Below are positions 1 to 4,963 of a DNA stretch of 5,045 nucleotides, in pieces; position 1 is the stretch's first letter; every line of letters begins with the position of its first letter. The DNA lies in assembly GCA_016293615.1 (NCBI GenBank), contig JAEDDX010000103.1:1-5045 (forward strand), given 5' to 3'. The notes under the pieces were generated by a model. That model did no database searches. It saw only the letters and a program-made list of their open reading frames with translations, and was not told the DNA's origin. This DNA comes from Acetatifactor sp. (GTDB lineage: Bacteria; Bacillota; Clostridia; Lachnospirales; Lachnospiraceae). The position numbers were made by a program, and so were the translations under genes.

Positions 1-50
1 AGTTATTAAGACCTTGGAGAGGGTCTCTAAAAACTACTACTATATAATAC

Positions 51-57
51 GAGGAAG
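51..57 (+). promoter_or_regulatory. Ribosome binding site for the secreted protein
   Basis: GAGGAAG lies 5 nt before the ATG at 63. It is a good Shine-Dalgarno match and fixes this start. Confidence 0.7.
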
Positions 58-62
58 AAAGT

Positions 63-398
63 ATGAAAAAAAGATTAAGTTTAGGTTTGATTGTTTGCCT
101 TTTCTGCATAGGAGTGTCTTTTTCCGTTTCAGCTCAAACAAATGCATACAACGACAAATACTGTGGCGTTTGTGGTAAAGAATTGTTAGAACGGAAAGGG
201 GAGGACGTTGATCATTGGACGAGCACGCACAAAGCTTATTTGAATGTCTATGTCGGCGATCAGCAGATATGGAGATGGTGTACGATATACCACACTCAAA
301 AAAGGGATGTCAAATATTGCGCTACTCATGGGGAAGTGGGAGCAGTATACTATGAGGTGAAAACTCATTCGGTGACGGAACCTCACCCCGATAACTGA
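63..398 (+). CDS. Small secreted Cys/His-rich protein, possible zinc-binding, function unknown
   Basis: This is a 111-residue protein that I do not recognise as a named family. Residues 1-24 form a clear Sec signal peptide: a KKR start, a hydrophobic core, and a type I cleavage site after Val-Ser-Ala at 22-24. There is no lipobox Cys at the right place, so the mature protein of about 87 residues is probably released or wall-associated. The mature part has a C-x2-C pair (Cys34, Cys37, in YCGVCG), an isolated Cys73 and a C-x2-H pair (Cys86, His89), plus His51, His56, His102 and His108. That spacing suggests a two-knuckle zinc ribbon, although disulfides are equally possible outside the cell. 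A good ribosome binding site (GAGGAAG, 51-57) lies 5 nt before the ATG. The stop is followed within 20 nt by a long hairpin, so the gene probably ends a transcript whose promoter lies upstream of the window. The coding call is strong; the function is open. Confidence 0.85.
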   Translation: MKKRLSLGLIVCLFCIGVSFSVSAQTNAYNDKYCGVCGKELLERKGEDVDHWTSTHKAYLNVYVGDQQIWRWCTIYHTQKRDVKYCATHGEVGAVYYEVKTHSVTEPHPDN

Positions 399-417
399 TA
401 TTTGAGTTGGGAGATGA

Positions 418-456
418 AAAGAGCATATGTGAGAATTCTTCTCACATATGCTCTTT
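418..456 (+). terminator. Long perfect hairpin, probable intrinsic terminator
   Basis: Bases 418-435 and 439-456 are perfect reverse complements: an 18-bp stem closed by a TTC loop at 436-438. The left arm starts with an A-run and the right arm ends in CTCTTT, so the stem carries the A/U tracts of a bidirectional Firmicute terminator. The U-run is short and is followed by GTGAT rather than more U, so termination may be partial. It sits 19 nt after the stop of the secreted protein and 52 nt before the ATG of the next gene, the expected place for a transcript boundary. Confidence 0.75.
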
Positions 457-457
457 G

Positions 458-472
458 TGATATGTAATATCA
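458..472. repeat. Short inverted repeat before the solute-binding lipoprotein
   Basis: TGATAT (458-463) and ATATCA (467-472) are perfect inverted halves around GTA. The repeat begins two bases after the terminator hairpin and ends 24 nt before the ribosome binding site of the next gene. It could be an operator half-site pair, a weak RNA hairpin, or chance in AT-rich DNA. I could not pair it with a convincing -35/-10. Confidence 0.35.
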
Positions 473-496
473 AAGTTGTTCATGGTTTCGTTGCTT

Positions 497-502
497 AGGG
501 GG
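497..502 (+). promoter_or_regulatory. Ribosome binding site deciding the lipoprotein start
   Basis: AGGGGG lies 6 nt before ATG 509. The reading frame is open back to a TTG at 476, but only the ATG at 509 has a ribosome binding site and begins directly with a lipoprotein signal peptide. The extra 11 residues are therefore rejected. Confidence 0.7.
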
Positions 503-508
503 AATCGA

Positions 509-2719
509 ATGAAAAGGATTATATATATCGTATTGCTTTGGATATTGGTGGGCACACTCGCAGCATGCAGGGAAACCGCAGAGAATCAACAACCCCGGAT
601 GACGGAAGCGGTAAACTGGACGGAGCAGGGATTTCGTGTCGAAGGGGATCTCGAAGAGAAGCAATCATTCTGGATAAAGCAATTTCATTTGTGTAACAAT
701 GATGTTCCGAAAGCAAAAGACGGCGAAGTTCTGCGCCAAAGGCTCTGCCTGGGTGTGATTAAGAATGAAGTATATCAGCTGTATCTGTTTTCTAAAGAAA
801 ACCACGCAGAATGTTGCAGATATGTGCTTACAAAGATGTCAACAGGTGATCCGCTGCAGGTTCAACAGACAGAAGTTGAGATTGCGAACCTTGGTTGGGG
901 CATCGATGTTCCGGTGGTTCTGGATGCATGGATTTCCGAAGCGGATACGGTAGTTTTGGAAGTGGCCGGTTATGGGACAAATGACCAGGGGGTTTTCACT
1001 CAAGCAGAACACTTCTTTTCATTTGTTCAGGATAATCGGGAAATAAAACGAGTGGATGTATTAGATTATCTGAAAGAACAGGATCTTATTCCCTCGGGGC
1101 TGATGGTCGGAAGCCGGTATTTTGCAACTTCTGATCTGAATGGCTATTTTTATCTTCTCCCGGATCGTTTGGGGAAATCAAATAAGTCAATATTAGTGTT
1201 GGATACCAATGGGAATGAAGTGAAAAGAGTCTCTTTTCAAAATACAGCCCAATTATCGATTCCTTTCCGGACACCCGAAGGAGAGATCCTGTTTGCGGTT
1301 TCTCAAAATGATGATTATGCTACAAGTGTCTCTTGGTTTGACAGTGAGATAGGGGAAGTCAAGAGCTTAGTGTCTCTTCCAGAAACGAAATTGGACCGAT
1401 TTGTGGGAATGCATGGGAATTGCATATATTATCTTGAGAAGAATCAACTAATCAGATGGGACTATGCTACAGGAACGCGAACGGCTGTTTTTGATCTGAT
1501 CAATTTAGGTGCTTTTGACAGAAACAGTCTTACTATGTTATGGGATGAGCAAGAGGTTCCGTTTCTGTTTATTCAAGACAGTGAAAGCCAATGGCTGGTC
1601 GAATTATCGGACCGGGAAGTCGGGGAACAAGCTCGGACGGAATGCGTTATGATTAACGGGAGCGCGGGACGATTGAAGGAATGCATCGCAGCGGCAAACA
1701 GACAGAATCGAAATATGCATTTTGAGTTTCGGGCTGTTGATACCGCGCAGAATAGTGATGAAGTTTCGAGAATACTGGCAGAACTTGCAGCCGGGAATGG
1801 TCCGGATATATTGGTGTTGTCCCGAAAAGACATGGCAGAGTTTGCCTCAAAAGGGATGCTGTTGAGTATGGAGGAGCTTCTCTCCCAGCAGGAAATGGAG
1901 CCTATCAGAAATGCTGCCATACAACTGGGAAGTGTAGACGGAGAACTATGGGGCTTACCTGTGGGGATTCAAATGCGATCAATGCTATTGCCGGAGGATG
2001 TTTTGGAAAGCAATACCTGGACCCTGCCGGAATTTATCAGAATCCTTGAAAATAAGAAATTGGAACCCGTTCTATTGGATGGAACTTCCTTATTGCATTC
2101 TTCCGAGATTACAGTAAGAATCCTGATGCGATATTGTCTGCAGGATGATTTCTTTATTGATTGGACAAACAAAAAGAGTCATTTTCAAGATGAGGAAATA
2201 TTCAGACTGATTCAACTGTTCGGAAAAAGAGTCACCGAGAACTGCGACCCCACCGAGATTGACGAGTTCAGATATTATCGGAGCTTTAGTATAGATACAT
2301 TTGGCAGCATTAGTAGAGATGAAGAAGATATCAGTATTGATTATGAAGAGCAGGGATATAAATTAGTTGGATTTCCTAACAGTAAAGGGAACGGTAATTA
2401 TGTATTGGATTGCGGGATGATAGTTGTGAATGCAAATACGAAGCATTTCAGTGAAGTGAAAGCATTTTTAAACACTTTTTTGAGTCAGGACATTCAAGAG
2501 ATGGTTTCGACGGAAGGTTACTTAGGGATTATAAAAACGGAAAATCAAGAGCCGAATCTTCTTTTTGATATGTGTGTGCCGTTGCCGGAAGAGAATGAAA
2601 CGCTTCAAACAATCTTCTTTGAAGAGATAGAGGGATATTTTTCAGGGGAGAAGCCGCTGGAAGACTGCTTACGGGTGATTGACAATCGGGTGCAGCTGTA
2701 TCTGGATGAATCTTTTTAG
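509..2719 (+). CDS. Lipoprotein with C-terminal extracellular solute-binding domain (family 1, sugar-type)
   Basis: This 736-residue lipoprotein is probably anchored to the outer face of the membrane. Residues 1-20 are a lipoprotein signal peptide: KR start, hydrophobic core, lipobox LAAC with Cys20 as the lipidated residue. Residues from about 25 to 370 are rich in short beta-strand and turn patterns (such as SILVLDTNGNEVKRV) and look like a propeller-like sensory or binding region; this is inferred from pattern, not a detected domain. From about residue 378 to the end the protein reads as a family 1 solute-binding protein: an opening strand ECVMING, the hallmark AAGNGPDILVL around 431-434, then LWGLPVGI with WGLP at 481-484, and a typical C-terminal helical ending (RVQLYL). 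Ordinary sugar-binding proteins are about 400-450 residues, so this one carries an extra N-terminal half. No permease or ATPase gene is adjacent within the window, so it may serve a distant transporter or act as a surface receptor. The ligand is unknown. Confidence 0.9.
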   Translation: MKRIIYIVLLWILVGTLAACRETAENQQPRMTEAVNWTEQGFRVEGDLEEKQSFWIKQFHLCNNDVPKAKDGEVLRQRLCLGVIKNEVYQLYLFSKENHAECCRYVLTKMSTGDPLQVQQTEVEIANLGWGIDVPVVLDAWISEADTVVLEVAGYGTNDQGVFTQAEHFFSFVQDNREIKRVDVLDYLKEQDLIPSGLMVGSRYFATSDLNGYFYLLPDRLGKSNKSILVLDTNGNEVKRVSFQNTAQLSIPFRTPEGEILFAVSQNDDYATSVSWFDSEIGEVKSLVSLPETKLDRFVGMHGNCIYYLEKNQLIRWDYATGTRTAVFDLINLGAFDRNSLTMLWDEQEVPFLFIQDSESQWLVELSDREVGEQARTECVMINGSAGRLKECIAAANRQNRNMHFEFRAVDTAQNSDEVSRILAELAAGNGPDILVLSRKDMAEFASKGMLLSMEELLSQQEMEPIRNAAIQLGSVDGELWGLPVGIQMRSMLLPEDVLESNTWTLPEFIRILENKKLEPVLLDGTSLLHSSEITVRILMRYCLQDDFFIDWTNKKSHFQDEEIFRLIQLFGKRVTENCDPTEIDEFRYYRSFSIDTFGSISRDEEDISIDYEEQGYKLVGFPNSKGNGNYVLDCGMIVVNANTKHFSEVKAFLNTFLSQDIQEMVSTEGYLGIIKTENQEPNLLFDMCVPLPEENETLQTIFFEEIEGYFSGEKPLEDCLRVIDNRVQLYLDESF

Positions 2720-2736
2720 TGTAAAGAATACCAACA

Positions 2737-2814
2737 ATGAAGAAGAGAATGGCAACCCTTTTGATTAGGATTGCAGAATATGTGACTGAGATGAGGGTTC
2801 CGTTGCAGAGTTGA
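2737..2814 (+). CDS. Short ORF resembling the leader of an AgrD-type autoinducer precursor (uncertain)
   Basis: The 25-residue product begins MKKRMATLLIRIAEYVTEM. It starts 17 nt after the stop of the solute-binding lipoprotein, and its TGA lies inside the -35 box of the next promoter. The basic start and the amphipathic stretch with alternating hydrophobic and charged residues resemble the N-terminal leader of AgrD or cyclic lactone autoinducer precursors in Clostridia. The rest of such a precursor is missing: there is no Cys-containing thiolactone core and no conserved acidic or proline-containing tail in this frame or the other two downstream. No agrB is in the window. The ribosome binding site is weak (AAAGAA, 2723-2728). 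It could be a decayed remnant, a small real peptide, or a chance ORF. Confidence 0.22.
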   Translation: MKKRMATLLIRIAEYVTEMRVPLQS

Positions 2815-2839
2815 CAATTATACTCAATGCGATTATAAT
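2811..2839 (+). promoter_or_regulatory. Consensus sigma-A promoter for the short lipoprotein
   Basis: TTGACA (2811-2816) and TATAAT (2834-2839) are both perfect matches and are separated by exactly 17 nt. The predicted start of transcription is near 2846, giving a leader of about 204 nt before the GTG at 3050. It is the only perfect-consensus promoter in the window and points towards the truncated-looking lipoprotein gene. It should be strong and housekeeping unless it is repressed. Confidence 0.85.
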
Positions 2840-3035
2840 AGTAGAAACAAAAACATGTCCCGAAGTATGACAAAAAGTGTAAAATCATGTCATTTCGGTG
2901 AAGAGATATTGAGCCTGGACGCGATGCTGATATGGTGATGGTATCATCAGGAATACAAAGGGACAGAGAACTAAGCTCGAGACATAGAGTACCCGGTGCC
3001 TGGCACTAAGGGTTTGCAAATTCTGATATTACTGC

Positions 3036-3042
3036 AAGAGGA
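3036..3042 (+). promoter_or_regulatory. Ribosome binding site that selects a GTG start
   Basis: AAGAGGA lies 7 nt before GTG 3050. The frame is open to another GTG at 2996, but that start would put 18 residues, including an acidic stretch, before the lipoprotein signal peptide and has no ribosome binding site. The ATG at 3048 overlaps but is out of frame. Confidence 0.7.
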
Positions 3043-3049
3043 TTGTAAT

Positions 3050-3721
3050 GTGAAAAAACTTAAGAGCATTATACTATTTTTGGCCGGTGTGGCCGGAACC
3101 GTTTTGTGTCTGACGGGATGCGCAAAAACCGACAATACGGCGTCCGGAACATCTCTTAAGTCTGCAGAGCACAGTGCTGCCGATTACAAGAAGGTTTCTG
3201 AAAATTTTCTCCGTGGAGAGGCGGAGGTACTTCAGCCGGATTTATTTACCTTCAGAATGACGAAGGACGGAGTTTATTTCGTGGTGCCGCAGGTCGTGTC
3301 AGAAGAAACTCAGAATGACCAATATAAAATCCGGTATTCTGTGTACCGCAATGGATCTGAAGAGAATGCAAAAAAGCTGTGTACGACAGAGGATGGCGAT
3401 CTTCTTTCTTTTGATTACAAAGAAGCGGCAAAAGAATTCAGCCTGCTGATGCGTAGAGATACAGGGGATTTCCTCATGGTATTTGGCGAGAATGGTCAAA
3501 AGACGAAAGAGATTAAGTTCGCTGAAGCGGACATCTGTGCTGCCGGCGTGGTAAAACACTGCGGATTGACAGATGGTAACTATCTGATCATGGGACATCA
3601 ACAGATTGTGATCTGTAATGATGAAGGCGAAAAGGTACAGACGATCCTCTGCCCCGGAAAAAGTTTTCAGAGTGCGATTCAGATATCGACGGGAGAGATT
3701 TATGTATCCTATCATGTATAG
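3050..3721 (+). CDS. Short lipoprotein, probably truncated relative of the upstream solute-binding lipoprotein family
   Basis: This is a 223-residue predicted lipoprotein with a GTG start. Residues 1-24 form a signal peptide with a KKLK start, a hydrophobic core and the lipobox LTGC (Cys24). The mature part is beta-rich and shows the same strand and turn style as the N-terminal half of the upstream gene. A stretch beginning IVICNDEGEKV and ending STGEIYVS lines up by eye with SILVLDTNGNEVKRV through EGEILFAVS there (about residues 225-265). The resemblance is weak but spans the same part of the architecture. The protein stops right after this point, with none of the GPDI or WGLP elements of a solute-binding domain, so it lacks roughly the last two thirds expected. 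I infer a C-terminal deletion or premature stop in a former full-length paralog; a genuine short surface lipoprotein remains possible. No terminator follows, so transcription may run into the coat genes. Confidence 0.75.
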   Translation: MKKLKSIILFLAGVAGTVLCLTGCAKTDNTASGTSLKSAEHSAADYKKVSENFLRGEAEVLQPDLFTFRMTKDGVYFVVPQVVSEETQNDQYKIRYSVYRNGSEENAKKLCTTEDGDLLSFDYKEAAKEFSLLMRRDTGDFLMVFGENGQKTKEIKFAEADICAAGVVKHCGLTDGNYLIMGHQQIVICNDEGEKVQTILCPGKSFQSAIQISTGEIYVSYHV

Positions 3722-3744
3722 CTTTCCCTCTTTCGGAGATACTA
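3716..3744 (+). promoter_or_regulatory. Possible sigma-G-type (forespore) promoter for the coat pair
   Basis: GTATA (3716-3720) fits the sigma-G -35 pattern GNATR. GATACTA (3738-3744) matches six of seven positions of a CATACTA-like -10, and the spacer is 17 nt. Transcription would begin near 3751, about 20 nt before the ribosome binding site of the first coat-like gene. The -35 overlaps the stop codon of the lipoprotein gene. The element agrees with the sporulation role of the downstream genes, but sporulation promoters are loose and chance matches are common. Confidence 0.4.
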
Positions 3745-3769
3745 TCCTTGTGTCCGTAAATCAGTCTAC

Positions 3770-3776
3770 AAGGAGG
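3770..3776 (+). promoter_or_regulatory. Strong ribosome binding site of the first coat-like gene
   Basis: AAGGAGG lies 5 nt before ATG 3782. It is a full anti-Shine-Dalgarno match and predicts high expression. Confidence 0.85.
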
Positions 3777-3781
3777 AAACT

Positions 3782-3967
3782 ATGAGCAATCTTTCAGAGT
3801 TGGATCTTCAGAATCTGCGCCATCTGATGGGTGGTTATGACACCGCGCATTGCAAAATGCAGGAATATGCAAAGGAAGCTACCGATCCGCAGGTGAAGCA
3901 GTTTTTTGAAAAAGGTGCAAAATCTGCCATGGAGAATAAGCAGAAGCTGATGCAGTTTTTGCAGTAA
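3782..3967 (+). CDS. Small CotF-like spore coat protein
   Basis: This 61-residue, highly charged, all-helical protein has no signal peptide. Two helices can be read, about residues 5-33 and 36-60, joined by a turn at TDPQ (34-37). Its sequence (GGYDTAHCKMQEYAKEAT, then VKQFF, then NKQKLMQF) is of the type found next to CotF-domain spore coat genes in Clostridia. It lines up over its length with the downstream 86-residue protein but lacks that protein's C-terminal GYY segment, so it is a short form of the Coat F helical domain (usually about 60-65 residues). It is the first gene of a two-gene unit with its own strong ribosome binding site. Expected location is the spore coat or the developing spore; the exact role is unknown. 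Confidence 0.85.
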   Translation: MSNLSELDLQNLRHLMGGYDTAHCKMQEYAKEATDPQVKQFFEKGAKSAMENKQKLMQFLQ

Positions 3968-4028
3968 GCCGGGAATGTTTGACAGACCCGGCGGGGCGCT
4001 GCTGCCGGGCTGACGGGTCGCACAGCGC
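3968..4028 (+). repeat. GC-rich spacer with mutually exclusive hairpins between the coat genes
   Basis: CCCGGC at 3987-3992 can pair with GCCGGG on either side, at 3968-3973 or at 4004-4009. GACCCG (3985-3990) can instead pair with CGGGTC (4014-4019), and GCGCTG (3996-4001) with CAGCGC (4023-4028). These stems overlap and cannot all form together. No U-run follows, so a simple terminator is unlikely. Possible roles are a processing or stabilising hairpin giving unequal amounts of the two proteins, or an attenuator-like switch just before the ribosome binding site at 4033-4039. Confidence 0.5.
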
Positions 4029-4032
4029 AGAA

Positions 4033-4039
4033 AAGAGGA
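4033..4039 (+). promoter_or_regulatory. Ribosome binding site of the second coat gene
   Basis: AAGAGGA lies 4 nt before ATG 4044, slightly close but serviceable. Confidence 0.65.
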
Positions 4040-4043
4040 AGCT

Positions 4044-4304
4044 ATGGAATTACAGGAAAAGGTAATGGTTGCCGATACTTTGACCGGCATCAACGGAGAA
4101 CTCCTTCGTTATGCGGAGATGATTCCGCAGTCCGAGAATAAGGAGTTGAAGCAGACCTTAAAGCAGTTTCGCAACGCCTGCGAGCAGTCTCAGGAAGAGA
4201 TCTTTCAGATCGCAAGAGACAAGGGATATTATGTGCCTGCCGCAAAAGCCAGCCAAGAGGCTGTAGACCATGTGAAGCAGCTGTTTACCAAGGGAACCCT
4301 TTAA
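4044..4304 (+). CDS. CotF-family spore coat protein
   Basis: This 86-residue helical protein without a signal peptide belongs to the Coat F (CotF, ferritin-like bundle) group. Diagnostic features are the opening EKVMVADTL at residues 5-13, the helix turn SENKELKQTL at 30-39, the second helix with CEQSQEEIFQIA at 46-57, and the family-typical end DKGYY at 59-63, equivalent to the GWY ending of CotF domains. After it come PAAKA and a short amphipathic helix to residue 83. It lies 76 nt after the smaller coat-like gene, in the same direction, and is followed by a strong terminator, so the two form one transcript. The two proteins are distant paralogs, which suggests they may pack together in the coat. 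Family assignment is firm; the position in the coat layers is unknown. Confidence 0.9.
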   Translation: MELQEKVMVADTLTGINGELLRYAEMIPQSENKELKQTLKQFRNACEQSQEEIFQIARDKGYYVPAAKASQEAVDHVKQLFTKGTL

Positions 4305-4328
4305 ACCGCATCAGATCAAAGAAGATCG

Positions 4329-4367
4329 GGGATTGTCCTCCTTGAGGGGGGGCAGTCCCTTTTTCTT
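4329..4367 (+). terminator. Strong intrinsic terminator of the coat operon
   Basis: Bases 4329-4341 pair with 4347-4359 in a 13-bp stem with three G-U pairs and a five-base loop, GC-rich at both ends. TTTTTCTT follows at 4360-4367. It begins 24 nt after the stop of the second coat gene. It also isolates the coat operon from the nuclease gene, whose own promoter starts at 4388. Confidence 0.92.
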
Positions 4368-4387
4368 GCAGATTTGTGCGCTGAAGG

Positions 4388-4416
4388 TGGAAAAAAGGCG
4401 CCGGCCATGGTATAAT
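4388..4416 (+). promoter_or_regulatory. Extended -10 promoter giving a probable leaderless nuclease mRNA
   Basis: TATAAT (4411-4416) is preceded by TG at 4408-4409, a perfect extended -10. TGGAAA (4388-4393) matches four of six -35 positions with a 17-nt spacer. Counting from the -10, position +1 falls on 4423, the A of the nuclease ATG. There is no Shine-Dalgarno sequence between the -10 and the ATG. CATGG (4406-4410) and CCATG (4421-4425) form an inverted repeat around the -10 box, possibly an operator but short enough to be chance. Confidence 0.8.
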
Positions 4417-4422
4417 ACCCCC

Positions 4423-4872
4423 ATGAATGGATTCGCGATTGGTTGTATCATTGCGTGTGTGACAATACCTCTTCTCGCGGCGATCGTCCTGCTGGTAAAG
4501 GGACGGCGGAGGGGATTGGAAATCGACGGCCTGGAGGGACATGACTTCGAATATTACTGCGCCGACCTGCTTAGAAAGAGAGGGTTTCAGGAGGTGGAGG
4601 TCACCAGGGGAAGCGGCGATTACGGTATCGATATCCTGGCGGAAAAGGAAGGTGTCACCTACGCGATTCAGTGTAAAAATTATGCGACCCCCGTCGGGGT
4701 GAAGGCTGTGCAGGAGGCTTATGCGGGCAGGGATTATTACGACCGCATGGTAGGCGCCGTCATGACCAATCAATATTTTACACAGCCGGCGGTGGAAGCG
4801 GCGAAAAAGCTGAAAATCCTGCTCTGGGACCGGGGTTACATAGAGAGTATGCTGGAAGAGCCCGAAACATAA
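4423..4872 (+). CDS. Membrane-anchored Mrr-type restriction endonuclease-like protein
   Basis: This is a 149-residue protein. Residues 5-25 are one hydrophobic membrane segment followed by KGRRR (26-30), so by the positive-inside rule the C-terminal domain faces the cytoplasm. Residues about 33-145 form an Mrr-type PD-(D/E)xK nuclease domain: GLEGHDFEYYCADLL (36-50) with conserved Glu43, GSGDYGIDIL (63-72) with Asp70, and AIQCKNY (81-87) with the Q-x-K pair Gln83 and Lys85. The later stretch VGAVMTNQYFTQPA (110-123) is also typical. All expected catalytic residues are present, so it looks active against DNA. It lacks the DNA-recognition domain of full-length Mrr, and no methylase is nearby. 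The frame is open further upstream, but those codons lie in the terminator, and ATG 4423 sits exactly at the predicted transcription start. Membrane-tethered Mrr proteins are usually suspected of defence against incoming DNA; the real substrate is unknown. Confidence 0.92.
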   Translation: MNGFAIGCIIACVTIPLLAAIVLLVKGRRRGLEIDGLEGHDFEYYCADLLRKRGFQEVEVTRGSGDYGIDILAEKEGVTYAIQCKNYATPVGVKAVQEAYAGRDYYDRMVGAVMTNQYFTQPAVEAAKKLKILLWDRGYIESMLEEPET

Positions 4873-4911
4873 TGCGGCAGAAGTCGGGCTGCAATCCGAT
4901 CGGAAAGGAAT

Positions 4912-4963
4912 TGTGCCCCGAAGACCTGTGCTTCTGCAGCCGGACATGCAGGTCTCGGACACA
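4912..4963. repeat. Long imperfect hairpin after the nuclease gene
   Basis: AGACCTG (4922-4928) pairs with CAGGTCT (4949-4955). The stem extends outward through CCG (4918-4920) with CGG (4956-4958) across one bulged A, and then TGTG (4912-4915) with CACA (4960-4963), making about 14 pairs around a 20-nt loop. It lies between the nuclease stop and the possible minus-strand stop at 4987. No U-run follows on either strand, so it is at best a weak bidirectional terminator; a structured RNA or element remnant is also possible. Confidence 0.5.

Larger units (their letters stand above)
2720..3049 (+). other. 330-base intergenic region with promoter, leader and short ORFs
   Basis: No full-length gene is visible on either strand. 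The region contains a 25-codon ORF directly after the solute-binding gene (2737-2814), a consensus sigma-A promoter (2811-2839), and a leader of about 204 nt reaching the GTG at 3050. In the leader there is a 27-codon ORF (2855-2938) without a clear ribosome binding site. There are also two small inverted repeats: TGATG/CATCA at 2936-2949 and GTGC/GCAC at 2996-3006, the latter flanked by ACCC and GGGT at 2991-2994 and 3010-3013. I see no terminator after 2719. The content could be the decayed remains of a former gene plus a live promoter. Confidence 0.6.

Noticed and set aside
43..48. TATAAT just before the secreted-protein gene, as its promoter
   Set aside because: The predicted +1 would fall inside the ribosome binding site at 51-57, and there is no -35 at the right distance; the nearest TTGGAG (14-19) is 23 nt away. 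Probably an AT-rich coincidence.
476..508. TTG 476 or ATG 482 as start of the solute-binding lipoprotein
   Set aside because: Neither has a ribosome binding site, and both would put extra residues before a complete lipoprotein signal peptide that starts at 509.
2529..2888. Minus-strand open frame with hydrophobic, Cys/Tyr-rich start
   Set aside because: Most of it runs antisense to the lipoprotein C-terminus. It has no ribosome binding site, and its start lies just downstream of the strong plus-strand promoter. Composition is that of an antisense shadow in AT-rich DNA.
2855..2938. 27-codon ORF in the leader as a real peptide gene
   Set aside because: It has no ribosome binding site and no recognisable family, and its start is only about 9 nt from the predicted transcription start. 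Kept only as part of the leader description.
2996..3049. GTG 2996 as start of the short lipoprotein
   Set aside because: It lacks a ribosome binding site and places 18 non-signal residues before the signal peptide; GTG 3050 has AAGAGGA at 7 nt.
4333..4422. Upstream TTG start for the nuclease
   Set aside because: The TTG is inside the terminator stem, and the extension crosses the terminator and the promoter.
4285..4962. 225-codon minus-strand open frame opposite the nuclease gene
   Set aside because: It lies antisense to the Mrr nuclease and the coat terminator, its Pro/His/Arg-rich composition has no recognisable motifs, and it contains the opposite strand of a clearly coding gene.
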